In this document: piece after piece, positions 49,590 to 59,628 of the stretch
How positions within the stretch are numbered: position 1 is the first letter of the stretch
How the letters are laid out: each line of letters begins with the position of its first letter
Assembly (NCBI GenBank): GCA_963822295.1
Contig: CAWGHD010000002.1
Coordinates: 1,116,001-1,180,000 of the forward strand
Source: VRUE01 sp963822295
GTDB taxonomy: Bacteria; Actinomycetota; Thermoleophilia; Solirubrobacterales; 70-9
Length of the DNA: 64,000 nucleotides
Reading direction: 5' to 3'
Translations under genes and position numbers: made by a program
Notes under the pieces: generated by a model
Databases searched by the model: none
The model's input: the letters and a program-made list of their open reading frames with translations, nothing else
What the model was told of the DNA's origin: nothing

Positions 49590-50810
49590 CTAGACGAGGA
49601 CCTCGAGCGGCGCCGGGTGGCTGAGGAAGGCGGTCGGGCTCGCGGTCAGGCCGTAGGCGCCGGCCTGGAAGACGACCACCAGGTCGCCGACGTCGGCCGC
49701 CGGCAGGGAGACGTCGTCGGCGAGCAGGTCGAGCGGGGTGCAGAGGCAGCCGACGACGGTGACGCTCTCCTCCTCCGCGGCGCCGGCCCGGTTGCCGATC
49801 GCGACCGGGTAGTCGCGGCGGATCACCTGGCCGAAGTTCCCGGAGGCGGCAAGCTGGTGATGGAGGCCGCCGTCGACGATCAGGAACGTCCTGCCCCGCG
49901 ACTCCTTGCGATCGACCACCCGGGTCACGTAGACCCCGCACTCGCCGACGATGTAGCGGCCGAGCTCGACCACCACGCGCGCCTCGGGCAGGCCGGGGCG
50001 GATCCGCTCGCCGACGAGGCCGGCGAGGCTCTCGCCGATCGCGTCGAGGTCCAACGGCGAGTCGGCCTCGAAGTAGGGGATCCCGAAGCCGCCGCCCAGG
50101 TTGAGGTAGCGGACGGGGGCGGGAGCGTCCTCGGCCAGGCGCAGGAGGAGGTCGACGGTCCTGCCCTGGGCCTCGCAGAGGATCTCGGTGTCGAGGTTCT
50201 GCGAGCCGGCGAAGACGTGGAAGCCCTGGAAGTCGAGGTCGAGCGCGGCGAGCTCGGCGAGCGCCGCCGGAACGCGCTCGGCGTCGATGCCGAACTGCTG
50301 CGGGCCGCCGCCGAGACGCATGCCCGAGCCCCTGACCTGGAAGTCCGGGTTGACGCGAACGGCGACCCGCGGCCGAGCCCCGAGCCGATCGGCGGCCGCG
50401 GCGATCCGGCGCGCCTCGCCCTCCGACTCGATCTCGATCGTGACCCCGGCGGCGACCGCCTGGCTCAGTTCGGCCGAGGTCTTGCCCGGGCCCGCGAAGC
50501 TGACCCGGTCGGGGCCCATCGGCGTGTCGAGGACGACCCGCATCTCTCCGGTCGACGCGACGTCGAAGGCGTCCACGAGCCCGCTCAGGCGCTGGACGAC
50601 CGCCGGCATCGGGTTGGCCTTGACCGCGTAGCTGAGCTCGACCGCGTCGGGCAGGGCCGAGCGCAGGCTCTCGACCCGCCCGCTGAGCAGGGCCCGGTCG
50701 TAGGCGAAGAACGGCGTCGAGCCGACCCGCTCGGCGAGGCGCTCGAGCGCGATCCCGCCGACCAGCAGCGAGCCGTCCTCGACCTCGAACCCCGGCGCCA
50801 GGCGGGTCAT
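49590..50810 (-). CDS. PLP-dependent decarboxylase, fold type III (XrtA-locus type)
   Basis: A 406-residue alanine-racemase-fold decarboxylase. ELSYAVKANPMPAVVQRL holds the PLP lysine; the barrel continues VNPDFQVRGSGMRLGGGPQQFGID, FHVFAGSQNLD, YLNLGGGFGIPYFE (phosphate loop). The C-terminal VVVELGRYIVGECGVYVTRVV and GCLCTPLDLLADDVSLP supply the Cys/Asp active-site contacts. Related proteins include diaminopimelate and ornithine decarboxylases; the nearest type appears to be the exosortase-A-associated group. Its ATG overlaps the ligase stop (ATGA). Confidence 0.9.
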   Translation of the reverse strand: MTRLAPGFEVEDGSLLVGGIALERLAERVGSTPFFAYDRALLSGRVESLRSALPDAVELSYAVKANPMPAVVQRLSGLVDAFDVASTGEMRVVLDTPMGPDRVSFAGPGKTSAELSQAVAAGVTIEIESEGEARRIAAAADRLGARPRVAVRVNPDFQVRGSGMRLGGGPQQFGIDAERVPAALAELAALDLDFQGFHVFAGSQNLDTEILCEAQGRTVDLLLRLAEDAPAPVRYLNLGGGFGIPYFEADSPLDLDAIGESLAGLVGERIRPGLPEARVVVELGRYIVGECGVYVTRVVDRKESRGRTFLIVDGGLHHQLAASGNFGQVIRRDYPVAIGNRAGAAEEESVTVVGCLCTPLDLLADDVSLPAADVGDLVVVFQAGAYGLTASPTAFLSHPAPLEVLV

Positions 50811-52423
50811 CCGACGCCCAGCGCGGCGCGGATCGCCGCGCGGTCGAACTTGCCGTTCGGAGAGCGTGGAAGGTCCGGCAGCGTCTCCACCTGCTGCGGG
50901 AGCATATAGCGGGGCAGGAGCCTCCCCAGCGCCCCGATCAGGGCGGCGGAGTCCACCTCTCCGCCGCCGGGCGCACCGACCGCGAGCACGATCCGCTGGC
51001 CGAGCTCGGGGTCCTCGACCCCGAGGGCGACGGCCTCCCCGACCAGGCCCGTCTCGTGCACCGCCTCCTCGACCTCACCCGGGCTGACCCTGTAGCCGGA
51101 GGTCTTGATCATCTCGTCGGCGCGGCCGACGAAGTAGAGGAAGCCCTCCTCGTCCTCCCTGACCCTGTCGCCGGACCAGACGGCGATCTCGGCGGTCGAG
51201 ACACCGGCGTCCCCGTCGGGGGCGGGGCGGAAGCGCTCGGCGGTCGCCTCCGGGTCGTTCCAGTAGCCGAGCGCGACCAGGGGGCCGCGGTGGACCAGCT
51301 CCCCCTCCTCCCCGGGGTCGCAGCGCGAGCCGTCCTCGCGCACCACCGTCACCTCCGCGTTCGGGATCGCCTTCCCGATCGAGTCGGGTCGCCGGTCCAC
51401 CTCGGCCGGGTCCAGGAAGGTCGAGCGGAAGGCCTCCGTCAGCCCGTACATCAGATATGGCTCGGCGTCCTCGAAGACCTCCCGCAGCCGCGTCAGGGTC
51501 GCCAGCGGCATGCGCCCGCCGGTGTTGGCGAAGTACCGCATCGAGGCGGTCGCCGCGGCCGGCCAGTCCTGCTCGGCGAGCCGCAGCCAGAGCGGCGGCA
51601 CCCCGGTCAGCCCCGTGATCCGGTGCCGCTCGCAGAGCCGGACCACGTCACCGGGCAGGAGGAAGTTGCCGAGCACCGCCTGCGCGCCGGACGCGAACGC
51701 CGTCGTCAGCTGGCTGAAGCCGGCGTCGAAGCTGAGTGGGAGCAGGGCGAGGATGCGGTCGTCGGGCCCGTTCCCCAGGTACTCGACGACGCTCTGCGCG
51801 CCGGCGATCAGGTTTCGGTGGGAGAGGACGACGCCCTTCGGCCTGCCGGTGCTGCCCGAGGTGTAGAAGATCGCCGCCGGGTCGAGCTCGCTCCCCTCGC
51901 CCTCGCGCCGGGGCGGGGCGCCCTCCGCGACGGGCAGGTCGGCCCAGGCGACCGCCCGGGGCGTGTCGCCGTCGGGGGTGGCCCCGTCCGCGTCCCCCAC
52001 GACGATCGCGATGCGCACGGACGGCCGGCGCCCGAGCTCCTCGCGCAGCAGCTCCAGGCGCTCGGCCGTGGTGACCAGGACGGCGGCCTCGCAGTCGCCG
52101 AGCACGTGCCCGACCTGCGCCGGGCGCAGCAGCGGGTTGACCGGCACGAGGACCGCCTCCGCCGCGGCGGACCCGAGCATCGCGACGACGGCCTCGACCC
52201 GCTTGTCGATGTAGACGGCGACCCGCTCCCCGCGGCCGACGCCGAGCGCCTCCAGGGACCCGGCGAACGCCGTGATCGCCTCCGCCAGCTCGCCGTAGCC
52301 GAGCGAGCGCTCCTCGAAGGCGAGCGCCGGCGCGCCGGCGTCGCGTCGGGCCGCGTCGAGGACGAGGTGGTCGAGGCGGGCGGGCGCCGCCGGAGAGGGT
52401 CTGGGGCGGCGCTGCTCAGTCAC
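50807..52423 (-). CDS. AMP-forming acyl-CoA/acyl-ACP ligase (XrtA-locus type)
   Basis: A 538-residue ANL-superfamily enzyme with IFYTSGSTGRPKGVVLSHRNL (ATP loop), YLMYGLTEAFRST, WSGDRVREDEEGFLYFVGRADEMIKTSGYRVSPGEVEEAV (hinge) and SPNGKFDR with the C-terminal lysine. It probably loads a carboxylic or amino acid onto the ACP encoded downstream. It overlaps the upstream GNAT gene by 8 bases. This ligase-decarboxylase-ACP trio mirrors that of exosortase-A EPS loci. Confidence 0.92.
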   Translation of the reverse strand: MTEQRRPRPSPAAPARLDHLVLDAARRDAGAPALAFEERSLGYGELAEAITAFAGSLEALGVGRGERVAVYIDKRVEAVVAMLGSAAAEAVLVPVNPLLRPAQVGHVLGDCEAAVLVTTAERLELLREELGRRPSVRIAIVVGDADGATPDGDTPRAVAWADLPVAEGAPPRREGEGSELDPAAIFYTSGSTGRPKGVVLSHRNLIAGAQSVVEYLGNGPDDRILALLPLSFDAGFSQLTTAFASGAQAVLGNFLLPGDVVRLCERHRITGLTGVPPLWLRLAEQDWPAAATASMRYFANTGGRMPLATLTRLREVFEDAEPYLMYGLTEAFRSTFLDPAEVDRRPDSIGKAIPNAEVTVVREDGSRCDPGEEGELVHRGPLVALGYWNDPEATAERFRPAPDGDAGVSTAEIAVWSGDRVREDEEGFLYFVGRADEMIKTSGYRVSPGEVEEAVHETGLVGEAVALGVEDPELGQRIVLAVGAPGGGEVDSAALIGALGRLLPRYMLPQQVETLPDLPRSPNGKFDRAAIRAALGVG

Positions 52424-53267
52424 TCGGCAGGCAGACCAGCTCCGTGTAGAGGTAGCCGACGTCGCCGGGCTCGAGGTGATCGCCGCGGAACATGCGGGCC
52501 TGCCTCGAGCGCAGCGGCAACGCCCCGCGCGGCAGGGACCCGACCAGCCGGTCCTCGACGACGAGGCCGAGGGCCCGGTGCGCGGTGAGCAGCCGCCTGG
52601 TCAGCGGGGCGTGCGCGTCGAGGAAGAGGCCGGGGTCGCTGACGTGGAGGGCGCGGAGGACAGTCAGCCCCCGCGTGCGGTCGCGGCGGGCGACGACGTA
52701 ACAGGACCTGCCCCCGCGCTCGATCGCTGCGTGGATCGCGCCGGGCGCTCCGGCGTGGTCCCGGTAGGCCCGCAGGTCGGGCCCCTCCAGGGCCGCTTCG
52801 ATCTCCGACCGGGCGATCGCGATCCTCGCCCCCTTCGAGCGGGCCGGCCACGGCCAGCGCAGCAGGACGCCGGCGTCGGCGTCGAGCGTCCGGAAGCCGA
52901 AGCGCCCGTTGATCCGGGTCACCGCCTTGCTCGGGGTGAGGTCGGTGAAGTTGACGCCGTCCTGGGAGAGCATCGCGTCGAGCAGCCGCAGGCTGTGCGT
53001 CCGGAACTCGGGCAGGACGAACCAGGTGCCCAGGTTGCAGAAGGTCTCCTCGCGGCCGCCGACCGACTGCGACGAGTAGTAGGCGACGTAGGCGCCGACG
53101 ATCCGCTCCCCCTCGCGGAGCATGAAACCGCGGTTGGGCGCGTCCGCCGTCCAGGGGACAGCGAGGGCGGAGTCCCACTCGGAGAGGGGCGAGTCCATGT
53201 GCGCGTCGAGGAACCGCGCGACAAGCGGCACGTCCGGATCGGATATGGGGCTGAGCTCAACTTGCAT
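52416..53267 (-). CDS. GNAT-like acyltransferase, operon leader
   Basis: A 283-residue protein. The N-terminal half has RFLDAHMDSPLSEWDSALAVPW and RIVGAYVAYYSSQSVGGREETFCNLGTWFVLPEFRTHSLRLLDAML, a GNAT core with a conserved acetyl-CoA region; the C-terminal half is less distinct. It opens the eight-gene minus-strand operon 53267 to 44801. No ribosome site or clear -10 is seen just before its ATG; promoter signals would lie in the 101-base gap to the divergent malyl-CoA lyase gene. Confidence 0.78.
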   Translation of the reverse strand: MQVELSPISDPDVPLVARFLDAHMDSPLSEWDSALAVPWTADAPNRGFMLREGERIVGAYVAYYSSQSVGGREETFCNLGTWFVLPEFRTHSLRLLDAMLSQDGVNFTDLTPSKAVTRINGRFGFRTLDADAGVLLRWPWPARSKGARIAIARSEIEAALEGPDLRAYRDHAGAPGAIHAAIERGGRSCYVVARRDRTRGLTVLRALHVSDPGLFLDAHAPLTRRLLTAHRALGLVVEDRLVGSLPRGALPLRSRQARMFRGDHLEPGDVGYLYTELVCLPSD

Positions 53268-53355
53268 TCCGCTTCGGACGAGAAGGCGAAGTGCCTGATC
53301 CTCACCCTAACGGGACTCGACGACGCCCCCCGCCTCCCCCGATCGCCGCGGCCGT

Positions 53356-53361
53356 TAGATT
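53356..53361 (+). promoter_or_regulatory. Predicted -10 (TAGATT) for the malyl-CoA lyase gene
   Basis: TAGATT ends 7 bases before the GTG at 53369; no Shine-Dalgarno is present. Confidence 0.5.
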
Positions 53362-53368
53362 TCCGCCC

Positions 53369-54421
53369 GTGAGAAACCCAAGAGACTTCTTCCAGCCCCA
53401 GGCGATCGGCGCCCCCGAGCCCCTTCGCGAGATCCCCGTGACCCCGTCGCGGATGATCCACTTCCTCGACTTCTCGAACGAGAAGATGGTCGAAAAGGCG
53501 GCGGGCATCGCCGGCAAGACCGACATCCTGCTCGGCAACCTCGAGGACGCGATCCCGGTCGACCGCAAGGAGGCCGCCCGCCAGGGCCTGATCAAGGCCG
53601 CCAAGGAGTCCGACTTCGGCAGCACCTCGCTCTGGACCCGCGTCAACTCGCTGGAGAGCCCCTGGATCCTCGACGACCTCACCACCCTGGTCGCCGAGAT
53701 CGGCGACCAGCTCGACGTCGTAATGGTCCCCAAGGTCGAGGGCGCCTGGGACATCCACTACGTGGACCGGCTGCTCGCCCAGCTCGAGGCGAAGGCGAAG
53801 CTCGAGCGCCCGATCCTCGTCCACGCGATCCTCGAGACGGCCCAGGGGGTCGTCAACGTCGAGGAGATCGCGGCGGCCAGCCCCCGCATGCAGGGAATGA
53901 GCTTCGGCCCCGCCGACCTCGCCGCCTCGCGGCGGATGAAGACGACCCGCGTGGGGGGCGGCCACCCCGGCTACCGCGTGATGGAGGACCCCGCCGACCC
54001 CGAGAGCCCCGAGGCCGACCGGGTCAGCGCCCAGCAGGACCTCTGGCACTACTCGATCGCGCGCATGGTGGACGCCTGCGCGGCGACCGGGATCCTGCCC
54101 TTCTACGGCCCCTTCGGCGACATCAAGGACACGGCCGGCTGCGAGACCCAGTTTCGCGCCGCCTTCCTGATGGGCTGCGTCGGCGCCTGGTCGCTGCACC
54201 CGGTGCAGATCGACATCGCCAAGAAGGTCTTCAGCCCGCCGCCCGAGGAGGTCATCTTCGCCAAGAAGGTCCTCGAGGCGATCCCCGACGGCGCCGGCGT
54301 CCACATGATCGACGGCAAGATGCAGGACGACGCGACCTGGAAGCAGTGCAAGGTGATGGTCGAGCTCGCCGAAATGCTGGCCGAGAAGGACCCGGAGCTG
54401 GCCGAGCAGTACGGGCTGTAG
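53369..54421 (+). CDS. mcl: L-malyl-CoA/beta-methylmalyl-CoA lyase (HpcH/CitE family)
   Basis: This magnesium-dependent lyase cleaves methylmalyl-CoA to glyoxylate and propionyl-CoA and handles malyl-CoA. The 350-residue TIM-barrel protein shows RMIHFLDFSNEKMVEKAAG, DILLGNLEDAIPVDRKEAARQGL (metal Glu/Asp), VMVPKVEG, ILVHAILETAQGVVNVEEIAA, MSFGPADLAASRRMKTTRVGGGHPGY and GCVGAWSLHPVQIDIAKKVF. The Mcl-type GGHPGY insert supports this over citrate lyase. It is a late step of the ethylmalonyl-CoA pathway, whose other genes are 35 kb away at 10-18 kb. Confidence 0.92.
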   Translation: MRNPRDFFQPQAIGAPEPLREIPVTPSRMIHFLDFSNEKMVEKAAGIAGKTDILLGNLEDAIPVDRKEAARQGLIKAAKESDFGSTSLWTRVNSLESPWILDDLTTLVAEIGDQLDVVMVPKVEGAWDIHYVDRLLAQLEAKAKLERPILVHAILETAQGVVNVEEIAAASPRMQGMSFGPADLAASRRMKTTRVGGGHPGYRVMEDPADPESPEADRVSAQQDLWHYSIARMVDACAATGILPFYGPFGDIKDTAGCETQFRAAFLMGCVGAWSLHPVQIDIAKKVFSPPPEEVIFAKKVLEAIPDGAGVHMIDGKMQDDATWKQCKVMVELAEMLAEKDPELAEQYGL

Positions 54422-54430
54422 GCCGGCGAG

Positions 54431-54844
54431 GTGGCGCGCCAGCTCCGCCACGCCGAGCGGGTCCGCTACTCGGAGTGCGACGCCCAGGGCGTCGTCTTCA
54501 ACGCCAACTACCTCACCCTCTTCGACCTCGGCATGACCGAGCTCTGGCGCGAGGCGATCGCGCCCTGGGACGAGTTCGTCGAGCGCGGCTACGACATGGT
54601 CGTCGCCGAGGCGACGGTCCGATACCTGGCGCCGCTCCGCTTCGACGAGGTCTTCGAGATCTGCGCCGCCGTGGCCAGGATCGGCACCACGTCGCTGCAG
54701 ACCTCGCTCTGGATCGAGCGCGACGGCGAGCGGGTCGCCGAGGGCGACCTTCGCCATGTCTTCGTCACGGCCGAGAGCGGCGAGAAGACCGAGATCCCCG
54801 ACGACGTCCACCGGGCACTCGAGGCGTACCTCATCGACGCCTGA
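54431..54844 (+). CDS. YbgC-like acyl-CoA thioesterase (4-hydroxybenzoyl-CoA type)
   Basis: A 137-residue hot-dog thioesterase with RYSECDAQGVVFNANYLTLFDLG, the catalytic-Asp motif of this family, and VRYLAPLRFDEVFEI. It starts with GTG 9 bases after the mcl stop, so it is in the same unit. The substrate is unknown; recycling of a CoA ester from the pathway is plausible. The 3' end runs into repeat copy 3. Confidence 0.88.
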   Translation: MARQLRHAERVRYSECDAQGVVFNANYLTLFDLGMTELWREAIAPWDEFVERGYDMVVAEATVRYLAPLRFDEVFEICAAVARIGTTSLQTSLWIERDGERVAEGDLRHVFVTAESGEKTEIPDDVHRALEAYLIDA

Positions 54845-54855
54845 GGACGACAGGC

Positions 54856-54892
54856 CATCAAGTTCGCCATGTATTGCATGGCGAACTTGATG
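54856..54892. repeat. Palindromic repeat, copy 3
   Basis: Arms CATCAAGTTCGCCA and TGGCGAACTTGATG around a 9-base spacer (TGTATTGCA), where two extra inner pairs are possible. It lies between converging genes (thioesterase and PEP carboxykinase) and is the only copy without a DUF559 gene. Confidence 0.9.
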
Positions 54893-54908
54893 CGATTTTC
54901 GGAAGCGC

Positions 54909-56723
<1,815 letters not shown>

Positions 56724-56733
56724 CCGCGGCACT

Positions 56734-57063
56734 TTACTTATCGGCGTCGTCGCCGCCCTGGTCCGAGTCGGGCTCCGTGCTGGATTCGGAGAAATCGATG
56801 ACGTCCACGTCGGCGTCCTCGTTGCGAATTTCGAGCGTCGCCGTGTGCGGCTCCAGGCCTTTGACGTTCACCGTGCAGGTGAAGGTCTCTCCCGACTCGA
56901 TGTCGACGTCATCCGGGCATTCGGCGGAGATGACGGCGACCCCTTGTTCTTTCTTCAAGATCGATTCGAGCTGGTCCTCCGTCTTTGCCGCGTCGAGGAC
57001 TTCTCCGCAGCCGGCGACGGCGAGAGCGGCGGCGGCGGCCAGCAGGAGGCAGATCTTCCTCAT
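56734..57063 (-). CDS. Lipoprotein with DUF4333-like domain
   Basis: A 109-residue protein: signal peptide with lipobox (ALAVAGCGE), then SILKKEQGVAVISAECPDDVDIESGETFTCTVNVKGLEPHTATLEI, the two-Cys pattern of DUF4333. The tail is very acidic (Asp/Glu/Ser). A GATACT box ends 6 bases before the ATG. It is 10 bases upstream of pckG on the same strand and may be co-transcribed. Role unknown; probably cell-surface. Confidence 0.8.
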   Translation of the reverse strand: MRKICLLLAAAAALAVAGCGEVLDAAKTEDQLESILKKEQGVAVISAECPDDVDIESGETFTCTVNVKGLEPHTATLEIRNEDADVDVIDFSESSTEPDSDQGGDDADK

Positions 57064-57130
57064 GGCGGGAGTATCTCAACCGCCACCCGACGGCGTGACC
57101 TCGCCTTTGGGGTAGGGTTCCGCGCCGCCT

Positions 57131-58351
57131 ATGCGCTTCTACGAGTACGAGGCCCGGAAGATCGTCGAGCTGGCGGGGATCCCCGTCACCAAGTACGGCT
57201 TCTGCACGACAGCCGATGAGGCCCGCGCGGCCGCCGAGGAGATCGGCGGGCCGGTCGTGATCAAGTCCCAGGTCCTCAGCGGCGGCCGGATGAAGGCCGG
57301 CGGGGTCAAGTTCGCCGACACGCCCGAGGAGGCGGCCGAGCACGCCGCCGACATCCTCGCGCTGGAGATCAACGGCCACATGCCCCGCGGCGTCCTCGTC
57401 GACCCGAAGGCCGAGGTCAAGCAGGAGTACTACGCGGGCGTCGTCTGGGACGGGACCGCAAAGCGGCCGCTGATGCTGTTCAGCGACATGGGCGGCATCG
57501 ACATCGAGGAGGTCGCCGAGAAGCATCCCGACCACGTCGGCCGCGGCCACCTCTCCAACCTGCTTCCGGTCTCCGACTTCGAGGCCAAGCAGATGGTCGC
57601 CGCGACCGGGGTGACCGGCTCGCCAGCTCAACCGCGCGACGCCGGTCCTCGCCAAGCTCGCCCGCCTCTTCCGCGACAACGACATGACGCTGGCCGAGAT
57701 CAACCCGCTGGCCGAGCTCACCGACGGCAGCTTCGTCGCCCTCGACGCCCACATGGAGATGGAGGACGAGGCGGTCGGCCGCGGCAGAAGGCGCTGCTTC
57801 GCGAGCACCTGGAGATCGCAGAGGACGACACCCGCGAGACCTACGAGCCCTGCAGCCTTCGAGCGCAACGTGGCGGCGATCGACGCCGCCGACCACCGCG
57901 GCGTGATCCAGGGCAAGGACCACGGCTTCGAAGGCAACCTCGGGCTCGTGATCGGCGCCGGCGGCGGCTCGCTGACGCTCACCGACGCGGTCCGCAGCCA
58001 GGGCGGCAAGCCCGCCAACTACTCGGAGATCGGCGGCAACCCCTCGGTCGCCAAGGCCTGCGGCCTGGCCAAGGAGGTGCTGCAGAAGGACGGCGTCGAG
58101 AAGATCGCGGTGATGATGTCGATCGTCTCCAACACCCGGGTCGACATCGTCGCCCGCGGCGTGATCAAGGCCTGCCTGGAGCTCGGCAAGGACCCCGGCG
58201 AGACGATCGCGATCTTCCGCATCCCCGGCGCCTGGGAGGAGGAGGGCTTCAAGATCCTCGACCGCTACGGCGTCGAGTACTGCGACCGCTCGGTCCCGAT
58301 GTGGGAGGCCGCCGGCCGCGCGTCGCGAAGATCCAGGGAGCGCCCGCCTGA
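57131..58351 (+). CDS. sucC: Succinyl-CoA synthetase beta subunit-like ATP-grasp ligase (frame-broken)
   Basis: A subunit of an ADP-forming acyl-CoA ligase. It opens MRFYEYEARKIVELAGIPVTKYG with ATP-grasp parts GGPVVIKSQVLSGGRMKAGGVKF and RGVLVDPKAEVKQEYYAGVVWDG; the middle needs frame changes (near 57620, 57780 and 57860), regaining LAEINPLAELTDGSF, GNLGLVIGAGGGSLTLTDAV and YSEIGGNPSVAKACGLAKEVL. The start and end happen to share a frame. TAGGGT lies 12 bases before the ATG. Succinate is the usual substrate; malate or citrate ligases have the same architecture. Confidence 0.88.
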   Translation: MRFYEYEARKIVELAGIPVTKYGFCTTADEARAAAEEIGGPVVIKSQVLSGGRMKAGGVKFADTPEEAAEHAADILALEINGHMPRGVLVDPKAEVKQEYYAGVVWDGTAKRPLMLFSDMGGIDIEEVAEKHPDHVGRGHLSNLLPVSDFEAKQMVAATGVTGSPAQPRDAGPRQARPPLPRQRHDAGRDQPAGRAHRRQLRRPRRPHGDGGRGGRPRQKALLREHLEIAEDDTRETYEPCSLRAQRGGDRRRRPPRRDPGQGPRLRRQPRARDRRRRRLADAHRRGPQPGRQARQLLGDRRQPLGRQGLRPGQGGAAEGRRREDRGDDVDRLQHPGRHRRPRRDQGLPGARQGPRRDDRDLPHPRRLGGGGLQDPRPLRRRVLRPLGPDVGGRRPRVAKIQGAPA

Positions 58352-59269
58352 TGAGCATCCTGCTCGACAAGGACACCACCTTCATCGTCCAGGGGATCAC
58401 CGGCCGCGAGGCGGTCAACCTGACCCGCGAGTGCCTCGACTACGGCTCGAAGGTCGTCGGCGGCGTCACCCCGGGCCGCAAGGGCCGCGAGGTCCACGGC
58501 GTGCCGGTCTTCGACACCGTCGCCCAGGCGGTCGAGAACTACGGCGGCCCGATCGACGGCTCGGTCGTCACCGTCCCCCCCGCCTTCACCAAGGACGCGG
58601 TCCTGGAGGCGATCGAGAACGGGATCAAGCTGATCGTGATCGTCACCGAGCGCATCCCGCGCCGCGACGTCGCCCAGATGGTCGAGCTCGCCGACATGCG
58701 CGGCGCCCGGATCATCGGCCCCAACTGCCTCGGCCTGATCGTCCCGGAGGTCTGCAAGATGGGCGGGATCGGCGGCCCCGCCAAGGACGCCGCCAAGGCC
58801 TACGCCCCCGGCCCGGTCGGGGTGATGAGCCGCTCGGGCGGGATGACCACCGAGATCTCCTCCTCGCTGACCCAGGCCGGGCTCGGCGTCTCGACCGCGG
58901 TCTCGATCGGCGGCGACGCGATCATCGGCTCGACCTACGCCGAGCTGATGCCCTACTTCGAGGCCGACGAGCAGACCGAGGCGATCGTCATCTACACCGA
59001 GCCGGGCGGCCGCATGGAGGCGCAGCTCGCCGAGTGGGTCAAGGAGAACGACTCGCCGCCTGCCGATCGTCGCCTTCATGGCCGGCAAGTTCATGGACGA
59101 CGAGGAGATGAAGGGGATGAGCTTCGGCCACGCCGGGACGATCGTCGAGGGCAAGGAGGACACCGCGACCGAGAAGATCGCCCGCCTCGAGGCCGCCGGC
59201 ATCCGCGTCGTCGAGCGGATCGACGAGATCCCCGACGCGGTCAAGGAGAAGCTGGGGGTCGCCGCATGA
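58351..59269 (+). CDS. sucD: Succinyl-CoA synthetase alpha subunit-like (frame-broken)
   Basis: The CoA-binding, phosphohistidine-carrying subunit. It has FIVQGITGREAVNLTRECLDYGSKVVGGVTPGRKG, RIIGPNCLGLI, GPVGVMSRSGGMTTEISSSLTQAGLGVSTAVSIGGD and, after a frame change near 59060, MSFGHAGTIVEGKEDTATEKI with the active-site His (GHAG). SRSGGMTTE, rather than SRSGTLTYE, recalls the citrate lyase-type branch, so the acid substrate is open. The ATG overlaps the sucC stop (TGATG). Confidence 0.88.
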
Positions 59270-59512
59270 GCGAGGCGCTGACCAAGGTCTTCATCGACGT
59301 CGAGGTCGACGAGCCGGCCGCCAGCGACGTCGAGCTGGCGGCGAAGCTCGAGGAGGTCTGCCCGGTCGACATCTTCAAGGCGACGGACGGCCGGAGTCGA
59401 GATCGTCGACGAGAACCTCGACGAGTGCGTCCTCTGCCGCCTCTGCATCGAAGCCGCCCCCTCGGGCGCCGTGCACGTCAAGAAGCTCTACGACGGCACC
59501 GAACTCAGCTAA
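59266..59512 (+). CDS. Ferredoxin-like small protein (frame-broken)
   Basis: A protein of about 81 residues, coupled to sucD by an ATGA overlap. It reads VFIDVEVDEPAASDVELAAKLEEVCPVDIFKA and, after a one-base change near 59394, VEIVDENLDECVLCRLCIEAAPSGAVHVKKLY. A CP then CxxCxxC arrangement gives four Cys, as for one 4Fe-4S cluster, though the usual fourth-site CP is AAP here. Why a ferredoxin-like gene follows sucCD is unclear. Confidence 0.75.
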
Positions 59513-59519
59513 CTCCGAT

Positions 59520-59565
59520 CGAGTGGCGCCTTACGGCCCCCCAAGGGGCGGTAACTCGCCACTCG
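59520..59565 (+). terminator. Large stem-loop after the SucCD-ferredoxin operon
   Basis: A 9-bp outer stem (CGAGTGGCG/CGCCACTCG) and an inner stem of nearly 10 bp around a CCAA loop lie eight bases after the ferredoxin stop. It probably terminates the operon. Confidence 0.7.
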
Positions 59566-59588
59566 GTGCTGCGTGTGATGTTGGTCAC

Positions 59589-59620
59589 GTTACTGGTATA
59601 TAAATTTATATCTGGGTAAC
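59589..59620. promoter_or_regulatory. AT-rich imperfect palindrome before the TetR gene
   Basis: The 32-base sequence has symmetric ends GTTAC/GTAAC and a central ATATAAATTTATAT; 12 of 16 positions pair. It lies 8 bases upstream of the TetR start and overlaps a TAACTT box at 59617-59622. It is the likely operator for autoregulation. Confidence 0.6.
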
Positions 59621-59628
59621 TTACGGGT

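Noticed and set aside
44801..53267. The operon as a nonribosomal-peptide or siderophore cluster
   Set aside because: There is a ligase and a carrier protein but no condensation or termination domain, and the partners match polysaccharide-modification loci better.
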